64,000 nt of DNA from Chrysemys picta bellii (GCF_011386835.1 NC_088795.1:15667441-15731440); one strand, 5' to 3'; positions 61,101-63,756 are shown, counted from the first letter of the stretch. The notes: generated from the letters alone by a model not told the origin. Numbers and translations: made by a program.

Positions 61101-63756
61101 CGATCGATCTATCGGGGATCGATTTATGGTGTGTAGTATAGACACGATAAATCGATCCCCGATCGCTCTCCCGTCGACTGCTGAACTCCAGCTCGACGAG
61201 AGGCAGAAGCAAAGTCGACGGGGGAGCCGCGGCCGTCGATCCTGCGCCACGAGGATGCGAAGTAAGTGATTCTAAGTCGACCTAAGATACATCGACTTCA
61301 GCTACGCTACTCTCGTAGCTGAAGTTGTGTATCTTAGATCGATCCCCCCCCTAGTGTAGACCAGGCCTCAGTGTTGTTGTCTCTGAGCAGGGCTGCTTTG
61401 CAAGATGATGGTCAGAAGCCTCCTTCATTGGTACCCGCTATTTCTTTTCTCTTTAGACTGTCATCCTTTGTGCCACCAGTGCGTGGCTGATCTCCACGAC
61501 ACGGGCAGCGTCTGCTTGAAATGCCAGAACGCCCGTCACTTGCTGCTGGGGGATCGCTGTGTTCCTGACTGTCCTGTGGGATCCTATGCAGAAAGCGGAG
61601 TCTGTAAAAGTGAGTAACACCTGGAGGTGGAGGTTTGTGGTGAGAGCTGCCCAGCTGCTCCCATGGAATCGCTTCTCTTGAGAGGGGTCCAGTGGGCAGG
61701 CGCTGAGCTAGGATTCAGGAAATCTCTGTTTGAAGCATGGCTCTGCAAGTCACTGCACCTCTCTGTCCCCATGTCCTCTCCCGCCCTTTGTCTGTTGTTA
61801 AATTGGAAGCTCGCTTTGAGGTAGGGACCGTATGTCTTTGTACTGTGCCTACCCCCATGGAGCCCTCGAGTCCCCAAGCACAGCTATTACACAGATAATA
61901 CTAATTAATATACTGCAGATAGCAGGAAGTTTATGGGGAGAAGGGGGTTGGAGTATGGTTCTGTGTCAGCCTTGTGAAAGGTCCCCGCCTCATCCATTCA
62001 GTGTTGGCTGATGCAGTGATGTCACTTCTAGAGGTTGTTTTCAGGTAGGTGGGGCAGATTTTCCATATTCAAGGAACACGTTAAAGTGGGGTCACTTCAG
62101 ATGTCCATCGCTAAGCTTCTATGATTCCTGTCTCTTCTGCTCTTGTGGTGGTAGCACAATTTTAGGAGCTTGATTGTCCAGGGGACCTTCTAGGCATGTG
62201 CCAAGAGGAGAGAAAACAAATTCTATTCACTAAGGTGGGAACTACTGGGACAGAAGGACACTAAACACGACGGTGAAATCCAGGCCCCGTTGAAGTTAAT
62301 GGCAAAACTCCCACTGACTTCACTGGACTTCACTCTGTGTATAGATGTCAAGTGGGCACAGGACCCTGCATTAGTCTACGGTAGCATCTCAACTGAGGAA
62401 GGTTCTTACCTCTTGAAGCAGCCTCTTTTCTCCGTGCTCTTAGGAATCCAACAGAAAACCTGCCACCTGAAGCTGAGTATTTTCCCACTGTTTAGAATCT
62501 CCTTGCAGTTGATTGAGGCTCTTGCTGACTCAGAATCGCCAGAGGCAGTAATTCCTGCCAGCTCCAGAAAAGCTAGTCCGACTCCTTGGCTTGTGGGGGT
62601 AGTGTGTGGTAGGTGGTCAGCCAGCAGTGTTGGTAGTAGCATTTTCATGGTGCCTTGTGTCTTCTGGTCCATTAGCCCTTTTGTGCCCACCTTGGTACCT
62701 GCTGGTGCTTGAGTGGCACTTTTTGGCAGTCGTCTTTGCACCATTTTGCCTTTCTCTGCCTTTCTCAAGAGGACGTAAATCCATTTCCTATGAGAACTCC
62801 AGGATGTCCACCCACAGCTCGTCAAAGCCCAGTTCATCTTACATGAGACAAAGGATATTAGGGAGTGATAAAAGAGAAAGAGACCAAAAGAAGAAACATT
62901 ATATATTTACATGTCCGATCTGGCCTCTTTGCAGGAGATGGGCACTTCCTAATCCAGACTAAATGTACAAGATGAGCACTGCAAAAACTTCTCTCTGCTG
63001 GCCCAAGATTTAGTTACAAGGTCGCTGTATCGTTATTTACCTAGCTCCACACTGACAGAGATATTAACTGTGTTTCTTAGTTTGTCTTAGCCTTCCGGCT
63101 AATGTAATTCACTCCATAGCGTTATAATATGTCCTCTAGTGGGGCATGCCTCTTGGAGGGAGGGGGGAATTCCTTCATCCTGGAAAGCCAAGTTTAGACA
63201 GAGCATTTCTGCCCTTGGGTGTAAAGGTTTCATGAATTACCCAAAATGTTCTGTTGTTCAAGCTATGTCAAAGTGTATATTACATTTAGTGTTAGCTTTT
63301 AAGATTCCTAACATTGCCTTGGACCAAATTCAACCTTGAATAAGGTGGGTATCTCCATGGATTTCTCTGTCCACTTGCAGTCAGTGATGGATTTGGCCCT
63401 TTACATTTAATGAAGGCACAGTTCTTTACTTACAGGACAGTCGGGAAAGCTGGAGATCCGACAGTGAGAACCTGTGTGCGTGTAGGAGTGGTGGGTGCTC
63501 TGTGCTCTGAGGATCAATCCGGTGATGTGCGCTTGTAAAGAACCTCTACAGACCTGCTTGAAGATTTGCTTTGGCGTGAATGGTATTTTCATTCTTTCTG
63601 CCCTCTCAGAGTGTCACTCCTCGTGCAAAACCTGCAGTGGCGGAGGCCCTTTCTCCTGCTCTTCCTGTGACTCCAGCCTCGTTTTGTCCCACACTGGCAT
63701 GTGCACCTCAGCCTGTTTCCTAGGATACTACAGGGATGAGAGCCGGACCTGCAAAC
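2574..63756 (+). CDS. FRAS1: FRAS1 internal exons (VWC2 to furin-like repeat 10), partial gene
   Basis: Composite entry for the one host gene in the window. The coding segments are 2574-2733, 6638-6771, 10465-10548, 11410-11511, 11628-11819, 17359-17448, 18093-18131, 19992-20139, 24406-24549, 25012-25146, 38096-38239, 41169-41309, 41676-41816, 42841-43014, 47898-48038, 51208-51351, 61457-61609 and 63610-63756. Seen directly: AG acceptor and GT donor at every exon, continuous reading frame, VWC cysteine signatures (CxxCxC, CCPxC) followed by ten eight-cysteine furin-like repeats. Known: FRAS1 is a very large basement-membrane protein with N-terminal VWC domains, a furin-like array, CSPG repeats, Calx-beta domains and a membrane anchor. 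It forms a complex with FREM1 and FREM2 needed for epithelial-mesenchymal adhesion, and loss in humans causes Fraser syndrome. The order and individual residues of each module match my memory of human FRAS1, so I prefer it to other VWC or furin-repeat proteins. Both gene ends are outside the window. Confidence 0.95.
3700..3975 (+). mobile_element. GC-rich insertion with internal duplication and poly(A) tail
   Basis: About 270 bp of GC-rich sequence inside AT-rich CR1 sequence. It holds two diverged copies of a roughly 105-bp unit; each includes gaccgaccgtgctggccaat, at about 3757 and 3844. It ends in a run of 14 A at 3963-3976. The poly(A) end suggests an RNA-mediated insertion. I do not recognise the family, and no clear target duplication is visible. 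Confidence 0.5.
4657..4803 (+). mobile_element. Hairpin-type SINE, left arm mostly deleted
   Basis: Flanked by a perfect 13-bp target duplication, caagagatttaaa, at 4644-4656 and 4804-4816. The right arm and tail (gtccacgaaagcttatgctc, then gactaacacggctgctactc) match the full copy at 56268-56470. The left arm is reduced to acaggagtactt before the loop tgcatccgaagaagtggg, so most of the first arm is missing. Confidence 0.8.
5138..5180 (+). mobile_element. Hairpin-type SINE fragment (left arm only)
   Basis: Contains aacaggagtacttgtggcac and the following gagactaacaaatttatt, identical to the start of the element at 56268, then stops. No loop, right arm or tail follows, so this is a truncated copy inside the CR1 fragment. 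Confidence 0.65.
6040..6637 (-). mobile_element. CR1-related LINE segment reaching the VWC3 acceptor
   Basis: Read on the + strand it shows the reverse-complement CR1 pattern: ggccaaaaaagaccatcatg, ccagcctgatttcctgc and gacctcctgcaggccacaga near its 3' end, later ctccatcttgaagctag and ggctattccagaacttcact. The last of these lies only about 45 bases before the VWC3 exon. Recognition is from memory of turtle CR1 consensus sequences. Confidence 0.6.
6638..6771 (+). CDS. FRAS1: FRAS1 exon: first two thirds of VWC domain 3
   Basis: 134 bases, phase 1 in and phase 0 out. Joined to the preceding exon it reads E-SCSFDGQMFRDGEEWHLS and then C-SKCVC, ending at QPVLCSE. It carries the opening CxF, the EEWH tryptophan region and the CxxCxC of VWC3; the CCPxC of the same domain is in the next exon. 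I placed the acceptor at ctcttag|ag rather than two bases later because only this choice keeps the frame with the phase-1 donor upstream. The donor is g|gtaagaac. The sequence immediately upstream is minus-strand CR1-like repeat, so the polypyrimidine tract appears to be repeat-derived. Confidence 0.92.
9090..9302 (+). mobile_element. CR1 LINE 3' end
   Basis: Shows ggacattaggaaaaacttcc, cactggaataaattgcctag, tttttaagagcaggttagac, ggactggactagatgacctc and the terminal tgattctatgaaag. This is the classic CR1 3' terminus with its short octamer-like end, inserted in sense orientation to FRAS1. Confidence 0.85.
9370..10190. mobile_element. Nested repeat cluster: old MIR/L2-like host split by TIR DNA elements
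   Basis: The left part (9370-9510) reads tagcacttttcatgttcaga..ccccatttcactgacagg, and the right part (from about 10043) gcagagaggttaagtgactc; together they restore the usual MIR/L2-like order. Between them sits an element bordered by related ends: ggtttatcaacatg at left and, reverse-complemented from the right, ggttgtctacacac. A second insertion at 9558-9832 (ggtatgtctgcact to agtgcagaccaggcc) lies inside that one. Confidence 0.55.
9558..9832. mobile_element. TIR DNA element of the GTCTACACT class, inner layer
   Basis: Begins ggtatgtctgcact and ends agtgcagaccaggcc, an imperfect terminal inverted repeat. The interior contains gcagcataggtgagcc and ctagcgctgtctac. Other elements with related ends are at 18319-18569, 25354-25653 and 61065-61368. 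It is non-autonomous, with no coding sequence; target duplication not clear. Confidence 0.6.
10465..10548 (+). CDS. FRAS1: FRAS1 exon: end of VWC3 and start of VWC4
   Basis: 84 bases, 28 codons, symmetric phase 0 at both ends. It encodes DEAMAVSPGKCCPEC, the closing signature of VWC3, then PCSISGKVYE, the opening of VWC4. The acceptor sits behind a long T tract (ttttttaatctttag) and the donor is gag|gtaacc, weaker than its neighbours. In-frame skipping would delete the disulfide-forming CCPEC motif of one domain and the start of the next, so the exon is probably constitutive. In human FRAS1 I recall the same split between GKCCPQC and GQVYE. Confidence 0.92.
10549..11409. other. Intron within VWC4
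   Basis: 861 bp, phase 0. It contains a T15 run near 10666-10681 and the TA-flanked MITE at 10914-11118. Nothing else is recognisable. Confidence 0.6.
10914..11118. mobile_element. TA-flanked MITE (ATATAACGCG family), copy 1
   Basis: The terminal inverted repeat reads tatctctaccccgatataac at left and, reverse-complemented from the right, cacctctacctcgatataac, flanked by TA on both sides. Internal gatataacgcggtaaag and caaagcaagttcgatataac motifs recur. It matches the second copy at 15462-15649. TA duplication fits a Tc1/mariner-type non-autonomous element. A G18 run lies at 10985-11000. Confidence 0.8.
11410..11511 (+). CDS. FRAS1: FRAS1 exon: middle of VWC domain 4
   Basis: 102 bases, 34 codons, phase 0 to phase 0. 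It begins HGEQWKENSC, contains CTTCIC (the CxxCxC motif) and ends with RTCEK. It follows directly from GKVYE in the previous exon, as in the human protein, where HGEQW occupies the same position. Acceptor tttctggacag, donor aag|gtaatg. Only 116 bases separate it from the next exon, the shortest intron in the window, so the two are likely recognised by intron definition. Confidence 0.92.
11628..11819 (+). CDS. FRAS1: FRAS1 exon: end of VWC4 and most of VWC5
   Basis: 192 bases, 64 codons, phase 0 at both ends, the longest exon here. It starts with DQNKVQRPGKCCEQC (VWC4 closure). After a short linker, GSCLYEGTIRYHNEMW begins VWC5, then C-EFCTC gives the CxxCxC motif, and it ends at CAKVECAL. WNGTRC contains an N-glycosylation sequon (NGT). 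Acceptor tttgctag, donor ttg|gtaaga. The exon is highly similar to my memory of the human exon (EMW, CEFC and AKVECA are shared), which strongly supports FRAS1 over other VWC proteins. Confidence 0.94.
12140..13690 (+). mobile_element. Decayed L1-clade LINE ORF2 fragment
   Basis: Conceptual translation in shifting frames gives VLATRLSDPLP-like and GYKVNWSKS (12640 onward) segments. The second is the conserved GYKINWSKSE-type motif after the L1 reverse-transcriptase core. Further on, a YLGIKL-like stretch matches the usual RYLGI. Numerous stops and frameshifts show it is dead. An A12 run near 13630 may be internal or close to its end. Boundaries are approximate. Confidence 0.6.
15462..15649. 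mobile_element. TA-flanked MITE (ATATAACGCG family), copy 2
   Basis: 188 bp. Starts cacctctaccccaatataac, ends gttatatcggggtagaggtg, a near-perfect terminal inverted repeat, with TA at 15460-15461 and 15650-15651. The interior tracks the copy at 10914-11118 but lacks its long G run. Non-autonomous; no coding sequence. Confidence 0.85.
15965..16016. repeat. Perfect 52-bp palindrome with (TA)n centre
   Basis: The 26 bases at 15965-15990 (ttctgttattgaactg followed by ttcatatata) are the exact reverse complement of 15991-16016. A (TG)n(TA)n tract lies just to the left (15925-15960). The structure could extrude as a cruciform or form an RNA hairpin in the intron. Confidence 0.95.
17359..17448 (+). 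CDS. FRAS1: FRAS1 exon: end of VWC5 and start of VWC6
   Basis: 90 bases, 30 codons, phase 0 to phase 0. It reads DEELIHLEGKCCPEC and then ISRGSYCVYEERSKD. The CCPEC motif closes VWC5 and YCVYE opens VWC6. The pyrimidine tract ctctctctctgcag is strong and the donor is gat|gtgagt. A 5.5-kb intron rich in repeats precedes it. DEELIH is the same as in human FRAS1 as I remember it. Confidence 0.94.
17449..18092. other. Intron between VWC6 start exon and the micro-exon
   Basis: 644 bp, phase 0. No repeat or RNA gene recognised. Confidence 0.6.
18093..18131 (+). CDS. FRAS1: FRAS1 micro-exon: 13-residue linker inside VWC6
   Basis: Only 39 bases, phase 0 to phase 0, encoding ISLPDVSGVKHIK. Acceptor ctgtctatag, donor aag|gtgagt. 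It has no cysteine and sits between the opening YCVYE of VWC6 and the EKWKEDPC segment of the next exon. In human FRAS1 the corresponding segment, around SSNASEVKRIP, has comparable length and shares the VK-x-I ending, which is why I accept so short an exon. It can be skipped without shifting the frame, so alternative inclusion is possible; the sequence alone cannot show this. Confidence 0.82.
18319..18569. mobile_element. TIR DNA element, GTCTACAC class
   Basis: Begins ggatatgtctacacaacc and ends ctgtgtagacatacccaa; the reverse complement of the end is ttgggtatgtctacacag, a good imperfect inverted repeat of about 17 bp. An internal ctgtgtagacaatgc repeats the terminal motif. About 250 bp, no coding capacity. 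Target duplication not resolved. Confidence 0.7.
18771..19520 (+). mobile_element. CR1 LINE fragment
   Basis: Shows tttcaaaaagcacatgataa, gcacagtgttgtttaatata, tttgcagatgacacaaaatt and gaggggacttgatagaggtg, in the order of the CR1 reverse-transcriptase 3' part. Heavily decayed, with internal deletions. Confidence 0.7.
19992..20139 (+). CDS. FRAS1: FRAS1 exon: main part of VWC domain 6
   Basis: 148 bases, phase 0 in and phase 1 out. It encodes NGEKWKEDPC, then CKECEC (CxxCxC), a CPSCPLG stretch and the closing GDCCSQC. This is the last VWC module before the furin-like array, and the change to a phase-1 donor (tcag|gtattt) sets the phase used by all ten following FU exons. Its codons are noticeably more GC-rich (gccgaggtggtc, cgcctggcggca) than the neighbouring introns. 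An ATG at 19986 is in frame but lies in the acceptor (tgcag) and is not used as a start. Confidence 0.93.
20325..21240 (-). mobile_element. Possible antisense solo LTR
   Basis: Begins tgtgatgcttctcagggg. On the minus strand an AATAAA signal lies in its middle (read as tttatt at about 20651), as in the two better-supported LTRs at 30228 and 33209. The 3' limit is unclear because a hAT element is inserted near it, and I find no target duplication. Tentative. Confidence 0.35.
21259..21495. mobile_element. hAT-like MITE, CAGGGCCGGCTCC family, copy 1
   Basis: 237 bp with termini cagggccgg and ccggccctg. Flanks ctcagatg (21251-21258) and ctcagatt (21496-21503) form an 8-bp target duplication with one mismatch. 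CAGGG termini and 8-bp duplication are hAT hallmarks. The interior is GC-rich, with cttggggcggcaaaaatgct near the right end. Confidence 0.85.
22592..22925 (+). mobile_element. tRNA-type SINE copy 2, interrupted
   Basis: The SINE head (agcctgggagacccaagctc) and middle (ctttggcaagttgcttag) are followed by a foreign segment at about 22682-22803 (tggcttttgaaaatgttagc to aggtgctttaaaaattttta). The SINE then resumes with ttagtctctctgtgactcag and caatggggataatagcac. The foreign part has inverted ends typical of small fold-back elements. Confidence 0.65.
22997..23187. mobile_element. Fold-back MITE
   Basis: The left end attttccaaagagctcagc (from about 23004) is the exact reverse complement of gctgagctctttggaaaat at about 23160. 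The interior carries a second imperfect hairpin around gagctgctgagtgctgagtg. No coding sequence. Confidence 0.7.
24406..24549 (+). CDS. FRAS1: FRAS1 exon: furin-like repeat 1
   Basis: 144 bases, phase 1 to phase 1. Joined to the preceding g it begins V-QCHSDCLTC and continues through CDVC, NGRCVGTC and GFYRDAGVC, eight cysteines in the pattern CxxxCxxC..CxxC..GxCxxxCxxGFY..C. This is the furin-like (FU) module. Acceptor ccatgctag, donor ttag|gtatag. FU repeats are disulfide-bonded rods; in FRAS1 they space the VWC head from the CSPG repeats. The sequence QCHSDCLTC is close to the human HCHPDCLTC, marking this as FU1. Confidence 0.94.
24550..25011. other. Intron between FU1 and FU2 exons
   Basis: 462 bp, phase 1. 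An A/T-rich fold-back-like patch (ttggaaaatttagaatttc) lies at 24810. Nothing else recognised. Confidence 0.55.
25012..25146 (+). CDS. FRAS1: FRAS1 exon: furin-like repeat 2
   Basis: 135 bases, phase 1 to phase 1, 45 residues, the shortest FU module here. It encodes A-CMEMCSTCTNGFEC, then TSCQGSLLMKYGQC and CGDGFFQDHLHC, with all eight cysteines. Between cysteines 3 and 4 it has only five residues (TNGFE), so it is the compact FU variant, as in human FU2 (TSGLEC). Acceptor ttttgtgtgggcag, donor gcag|gtaact. It follows FU1 after a 462-bp intron and precedes the largest intron in the window (12.9 kb). Confidence 0.94.
25354..25653. mobile_element. TIR DNA element with internal hairpins, copy 1
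   Basis: Starts gggtacgtcttcactacctg, ends agtgtagaccagccc. The interior has the inverted pair atcggggatcgattta / taaatcgatccccg and a second pair around cgacttcagctatg / catagctgaagttg. CTGTG flanks both ends, a possible short target duplication. Closely related to 61065-61368. Confidence 0.75.
25925..25951. repeat. (CA)n microsatellite
   Basis: About thirteen CA dinucleotides in a row inside the FU2/FU3 intron. Confidence 0.95.
28719..29080 (+). mobile_element. tRNA-type SINE copy 3, interrupted
   Basis: Head agtttagtggtataagcaaa and gtcaggagatctgagttcc. The SINE breaks after gtgagcaagtctctgagcc, is replaced by a foreign segment (about 28825-29010, including ggggcctgattttctgag), and resumes at catctcagtttcccctctgt. 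Same break region as copies 2 and 6. Confidence 0.6.
30228..31414 (-). mobile_element. Solo LTR of an endogenous retrovirus-like element
   Basis: 1187 bp, TG..CA borders (tgtgacgggttgg to gatgtgaca) with flanks ccgca and cctca, a 5-bp duplication with one mismatch. An AATAAA signal on the minus strand (read as tttatt near 30615) lies inside. No gag, pol or env sequence is present, so only a recombined LTR remains. Orientation opposite to FRAS1. Confidence 0.65.
31858..32252. mobile_element. hAT-like MITE, CAGGGCCGGCTCC family, copy 2
   Basis: 395 bp with termini cagggccgg and ccggccctg and a perfect 8-bp target duplication, agtggatg, at 31850-31857 and 32253-32260. The interior has five or six tandem units of about 33-34 bp (31985-32180; unit core gcgctcggg..ggggacttcaggcggcacg). 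The long open frames on both strands here are an effect of this GC-rich repeat. Confidence 0.92.
33209..34012 (-). mobile_element. Solo LTR of an endogenous retrovirus-like element
   Basis: 804 bp, beginning tgtcagggttcgc and ending tttatgaca, with a perfect 5-bp duplication, gcagt, at 33204-33208 and 34013-34017. An AATAAA signal on the minus strand (tttatt at about 33552) sits mid-LTR. No internal retroviral genes remain. The TG..CA ends plus a 5-bp duplication make this call firm; family not named. Confidence 0.85.
34090..34790 (+). mobile_element. CR1 LINE fragment
   Basis: Shows ggaaagcagtgactctgg, aaggacttaggggtcattgc, accatgagctcccgatgcaa, aatactgtgttccgttctgg and gaggggacttgataacaatc, in CR1 order. 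Truncated at the 5' side and decayed. Confidence 0.75.
35040..35262 (+). mobile_element. tRNA-type SINE copy 4
   Basis: An uninterrupted copy: ggtctagtgaacagagcact, ggtaggtccaattcttgtgt, gggcaagtcacttagtctct, cctcagttccccatctgctc. It is a useful reference for the uninterrupted junction after cacttag. Confidence 0.75.
35634..35937. mobile_element. hAT-like element (CAGGGGTCGGCAACC family)
   Basis: 304 bp. Termini caggggtcggcaacctt and ggttgcctacccctg are inverted repeats. Flanks cattagac and tattagat agree at 6 of 8 positions, a worn 8-bp duplication. Both arms contain gtgtgcc/gtgcca-type motifs. AT-rich core, no coding sequence. Confidence 0.8.
36680..37192. mobile_element. GC-rich TIR element (AGGGTTACCATA ends)
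   Basis: The left end agggttaccatatt is mirrored by atggtaaccct at the right. Flanks aatatact and aatagact (7 of 8) suggest an 8-bp duplication. The middle is very GC- and CpG-rich with irregular ccggcccgg repeats (36890-37080), and gacatgtccgg motifs recur in the right third. The GC peak gives open frames on both strands that should not be read as genes or as a promoter CpG island. Confidence 0.75.
38096..38239 (+). CDS. FRAS1: FRAS1 exon: furin-like repeat 3
   Basis: 144 bases, phase 1 to phase 1. It begins A-CHESCSACWGSAENNC and ends GFYVKNGIC, with eight cysteines. CHESC and the tryptophan in CWG are shared with human FU3 as I remember it. The acceptor has a good pyrimidine tract (ccttttcctttcag) and the donor is atg|gtaaat. 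It is isolated between the 12.9-kb repeat-filled intron upstream and a 2.9-kb intron downstream. Confidence 0.93.
38240..41168. other. Intron between FU3 and FU4 exons
   Basis: 2.9 kb, phase 1. About half is a minus-strand LINE (39060-40640). Nothing recognised in 38240-39050 or 40650-41168. Confidence 0.55.
39060..40640 (-). mobile_element. Decayed non-LTR retrotransposon, reverse-transcriptase 3' part
   Basis: On the minus strand, broken frames give a FQTLFNGYLEETVR-like segment (around 39960), an FEVKCYR..LRISYT segment with a stop in it (about 39400-39440), then MINKEVITRIYS and REKLEFGGHVGWM (39393 downward) ending WFDDVAGWLGG. This order (FN-x-YLE, CYR-x-LRISYT, LR-x-FGHV, W-x-DDV) is the 3' part of an RTE/L2-type LINE protein. 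At least one stop and several shifts interrupt it. Clade assignment is tentative. Confidence 0.6.
41169..41309 (+). CDS. FRAS1: FRAS1 exon: furin-like repeat 4
   Basis: 141 bases, phase 1 to phase 1. It encodes A-CDQSCETCYSDQPRC, then LACASDKVLHSGKC and CPGGYYTDRTQRC, with eight cysteines. CDQSC, KVLH-x-GKC and ECPGGYY agree with human FU4. Acceptor ctctttgacag, donor agag|gtaaga. A 366-bp intron separates it from FU5. Confidence 0.94.
41310..41675. other. Intron between FU4 and FU5 exons
   Basis: 366 bp, phase 1. Nothing recognised. Confidence 0.6.
41676..41816 (+). CDS. FRAS1: FRAS1 exon: furin-like repeat 5
   Basis: 141 bases, phase 1 to phase 1. The module reads A-CHDSCASCTGPLATQC, then TSCSLSLGLRQGQC and CGEGFYHDHNVC, with eight cysteines. 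LRQG-x-CLP-x-CGEGFY agrees with human FU5. Acceptor gtttctccaccag, donor aaag|gtattt. The GxCxxxCxxGFY core is perfect and there is no frame disruption. Confidence 0.94.
41817..42840. other. Intron between FU5 and FU6 exons
   Basis: 1.0 kb, phase 1. It has a C20 run at 42050-42069 and an A/T homopolymer patch at 42384-42407. A short fold-back motif, aactcccattcacttcaatg, occurs near 42580. Confidence 0.6.
42841..43014 (+). CDS. FRAS1: FRAS1 exon: furin-like repeat 6 (long form)
   Basis: 174 bases, phase 1 to phase 1, 58 residues, about 11 more than the typical module here. It encodes G-CHPSCRACVGPENSHC, TQCRKPEEVLQPGQL, then YGICLSQC and FYLENTRVC, with eight cysteines. The extra residues lie between cysteines 5 and 6. 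Human FU6 also has an enlarged loop with KPEEGLQ at this position, so this is an ancestral feature and not a local insertion. Acceptor ctcttgtatag, donor agag|gtgagg. Confidence 0.94.
43111..43155. repeat. Compound (TG)n(AG)n microsatellite
   Basis: About fifteen TG units followed by about seven AG units. Confidence 0.95.
43699..43960. mobile_element. hAT-like MITE, CAGGGCCGGCTCC family, copy 3 (inverted)
   Basis: 262 bp in the opposite orientation to copies 1 and 2: ggtgcctggagccggccctg stands at its right end. A perfect 8-bp duplication, gttaggag, lies at 43691-43698 and 43961-43968. The left terminus is mutated (aagggcgggctctgg). A gccgccctaggtggcaaaaa hairpin lies near the left end; the GC-rich interior differs from the other copies. 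Confidence 0.92.
44169..44295. mobile_element. Short hAT-like MITE (TAGGGTGACCAGA ends)
   Basis: 127 bp with 13-bp inverted termini tagggtgaccaga / tctggtcacccta and a perfect 8-bp target duplication, cacgtagt, at 44161-44168 and 44296-44303. The interior has gggacagagg near the left and ggactgtccct near the right. No coding sequence. Confidence 0.92.
44370..44560. mobile_element. Worn TIR element, GTCTACAC class
   Basis: Left end ggatatgtgtacactgg resembles the start of the 18319 element; the right part contains ccatgcctacactgtt. The copy is worn and its right boundary is uncertain. Confidence 0.4.
45826..46024 (+). mobile_element. tRNA-type SINE copy 5
   Basis: ctccagtggaaaagggcact and gtagtcaggatccctgggtg form the head, then ctgtgaccttgggcaagttc. 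The body differs from copy 1 after ttcacctcctggtgcctg (tgtctgtttagactgtaagc), indicating a different subfamily tail. Confidence 0.6.
46036..46347. mobile_element. hAT-like element (CAGGGGTTCTCAACC family)
   Basis: Starts caggggttctcaaccttttt. The right side ctcaaaaagtttgaaaacac is its worn inverted counterpart. About 310 bp. The G-rich minisatellite begins immediately at its right end. No 8-bp duplication can be read because the right flank is the minisatellite. Confidence 0.6.
46345..47200. repeat. G-rich minisatellite, unit about 52 bp
   Basis: The unit alternates gtagctaggggctgtgtgca with ggtagctcagggtgcaggg, repeating every 51-52 bp from about 46380 to 46900. It then changes to longer units with gctgtgtgcacaccgggtgg and ctgggactgtgtgcgggg (46900-47100). 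About sixteen units in all. G runs of 4-7 are frequent on the + strand and C runs on the other, so G-quadruplex formation is plausible. Open frames through it are repeats, not genes. Confidence 0.95.
47395..47592. mobile_element. Right part of a TIR element, GTCTACAC class
   Basis: Ends taagtgtagacgtggccta, the usual right terminus of this class. The interior has gccgacgggagagctctccg and ggcgtcatgtggctacgcg. The left terminus is not identifiable next to the minisatellite region. Confidence 0.5.
47898..48038 (+). CDS. FRAS1: FRAS1 exon: furin-like repeat 7
   Basis: 141 bases, phase 1 to phase 1. It encodes E-CHSSCSACTGRSPHNC, then TACSSPRVLLDGKC and SECPEGLYSQNALC, with eight cysteines. HNCT forms an N-glycosylation sequon that human FU7 also has in my memory. 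I chose the acceptor cctgtag|ag over the AG two bases later because phase 1 requires two bases before the TGC codon. The donor is cact|gtgagt. The aromatic of the usual GFY core is GLY here. Confidence 0.92.
48039..51207. other. Intron between FU7 and FU8 exons
   Basis: 3.2 kb, phase 1. The hairpin SINE at 49319-49521 is the only element I recognise, plus a short tgtatgtatatatacacaca repeat at 50880-50900. Confidence 0.6.
49319..49521 (+). mobile_element. Hairpin-type SINE, complete copy, subfamily 2
   Basis: 203 bp between perfect 13-bp duplications, atgttctatatgg, at 49306-49318 and 49522-49534. Two near-perfect inverted arms of about 75 bp (49320-49394 and about 49411-49488) surround a loop of about 15 bases with cacttcttcagatg. 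A unique tail, tacagattcagactaacacg, follows. The long direct duplication and unpaired tail indicate LINE-type retroposition rather than a cut-and-paste element. Confidence 0.88.
51208..51351 (+). CDS. FRAS1: FRAS1 exon: furin-like repeat 8
   Basis: 144 bases, phase 1 to phase 1. It reads S-CHPSCKKCNGPSDSDC, then ITCHPHATLVSGKC and RTSCKEEQYLNLVGYC, with eight cysteines. The final segment (EEQ-x-LNLVGYC) replaces the common GFY core and is the same unusual ending as in human FU8, so it is a good marker for the repeat's identity. Acceptor tttctcatgcag, donor gttg|gtaagt. A 10.1-kb intron follows. Confidence 0.94.
53455..54405 (+). mobile_element. CR1 LINE, 3' end of reverse transcriptase and terminus
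   Basis: The best-preserved CR1 in the window: tggatgacaccaagctggga, gcaaagtacttcgcttggga, gaaaaggatctgggaattat, ggcactggtgaggcctcagc, tggagtactgtgtccagtcc, tggagagagtccagaggaga, and the terminus gggctggacttgatgacctc. Stops and small indels throughout. Sense to FRAS1. Confidence 0.88.
55345..55612 (+). mobile_element. tRNA-type SINE copy 6, interrupted
   Basis: caggagatctcagttctgtt and gaccctggataggtcacttag are SINE, then a fold-back segment of about 70 bp (ccttatcctgcaccacagaa to ggcacaagatgaggccc). The SINE resumes with catctctctctgcttctgta and aatggggataatatttcc. Confidence 0.6.
56268..56470 (+). mobile_element. Hairpin-type SINE, complete copy, subfamily 1
   Basis: 203 bp between perfect 14-bp duplications, caagaggaaaaaag, at 56254-56267 and 56471-56484. 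The left arm aacaggagtacttgtggcac..cgtggactac and right arm gtagtccacg..gtgccacaagtactcctgtt pair almost perfectly over about 66 bases, around a loop with tgcatccgaagaagtggg. The tail gcggatactgactaacacgg is outside the hairpin. It is the reference for the truncated copies at 4657 and 5138. Confidence 0.9.
60158..60243. mobile_element. Short fold-back MITE
   Basis: ttttcaaaggagcctaaggg at the left pairs with ctcttaggctcctttgaaaa at the right with one mismatch, giving arms of about 30 bp. About 85 bp in total, no coding sequence. Confidence 0.75.
61065..61368. mobile_element. TIR DNA element with internal hairpins, copy 2
   Basis: Starts ggctacgtctacactacccg, ends ctagtgtagaccaggcc. Inside are the pairs atcggggatcgattta / taaatcgatccccgat and cgacttcagctacg / cgtagctgaagttg. 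Same order and similar sequence as 25354-25653. It ends 89 bases before the FU9 exon. Confidence 0.82.
61457..61609 (+). CDS. FRAS1: FRAS1 exon: furin-like repeat 9
   Basis: 153 bases, phase 1 to phase 1, 51 residues. It encodes D-CHPLCHQCVADLHDTGSVC, then LKCQNARHLLLGDRC and CPVGSYAESGVC, with eight cysteines. The spacing between cysteines 3 and 4 is widened by the ADLHDTGS segment; human FU9 has ADLHNTGS there. Acceptor ttttctctttag, donor aaaa|gtgagt. It comes 89 bases after the end of a roughly 300-bp MITE (61065-61368), so this exon is closely flanked by transposon sequence. Confidence 0.94.
61610..63609. other. Intron between FU9 and FU10 exons
   Basis: 2.0 kb, phase 1. A worn SINE copy lies at 61692-61850. 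Nothing else recognised; the overlapping open frames at 62290-62960 lie on both strands with no domain. Confidence 0.55.
61692..61850 (+). mobile_element. tRNA-type SINE copy 7, worn
   Basis: gctgagctaggattcaggaa, gtttgaagcatggctctgca and ctgcacctctctgtccccat follow the SINE order; the tail gttgttaaattggaagctcg resembles copy 5 (tttagactgtaagctc). The middle is shortened. Confidence 0.5.
63610..63756 (+). CDS. FRAS1: FRAS1 exon: furin-like repeat 10
   Basis: 147 bases, phase 1 to phase 1, 49 residues. It encodes K-CHSSCKTCSGGGPFSC, then SSCDSSLVLSHTGMC and CFLGYYRDESRTC, with eight cysteines. GPFSCSSCD and LVLSHTG match human FU10. Acceptor ctgccctctcag, donor aaac|gtaaga. It is the last exon in the window; the gene continues downstream with FU11 onward, expected again in phase 1. 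Confidence 0.94.
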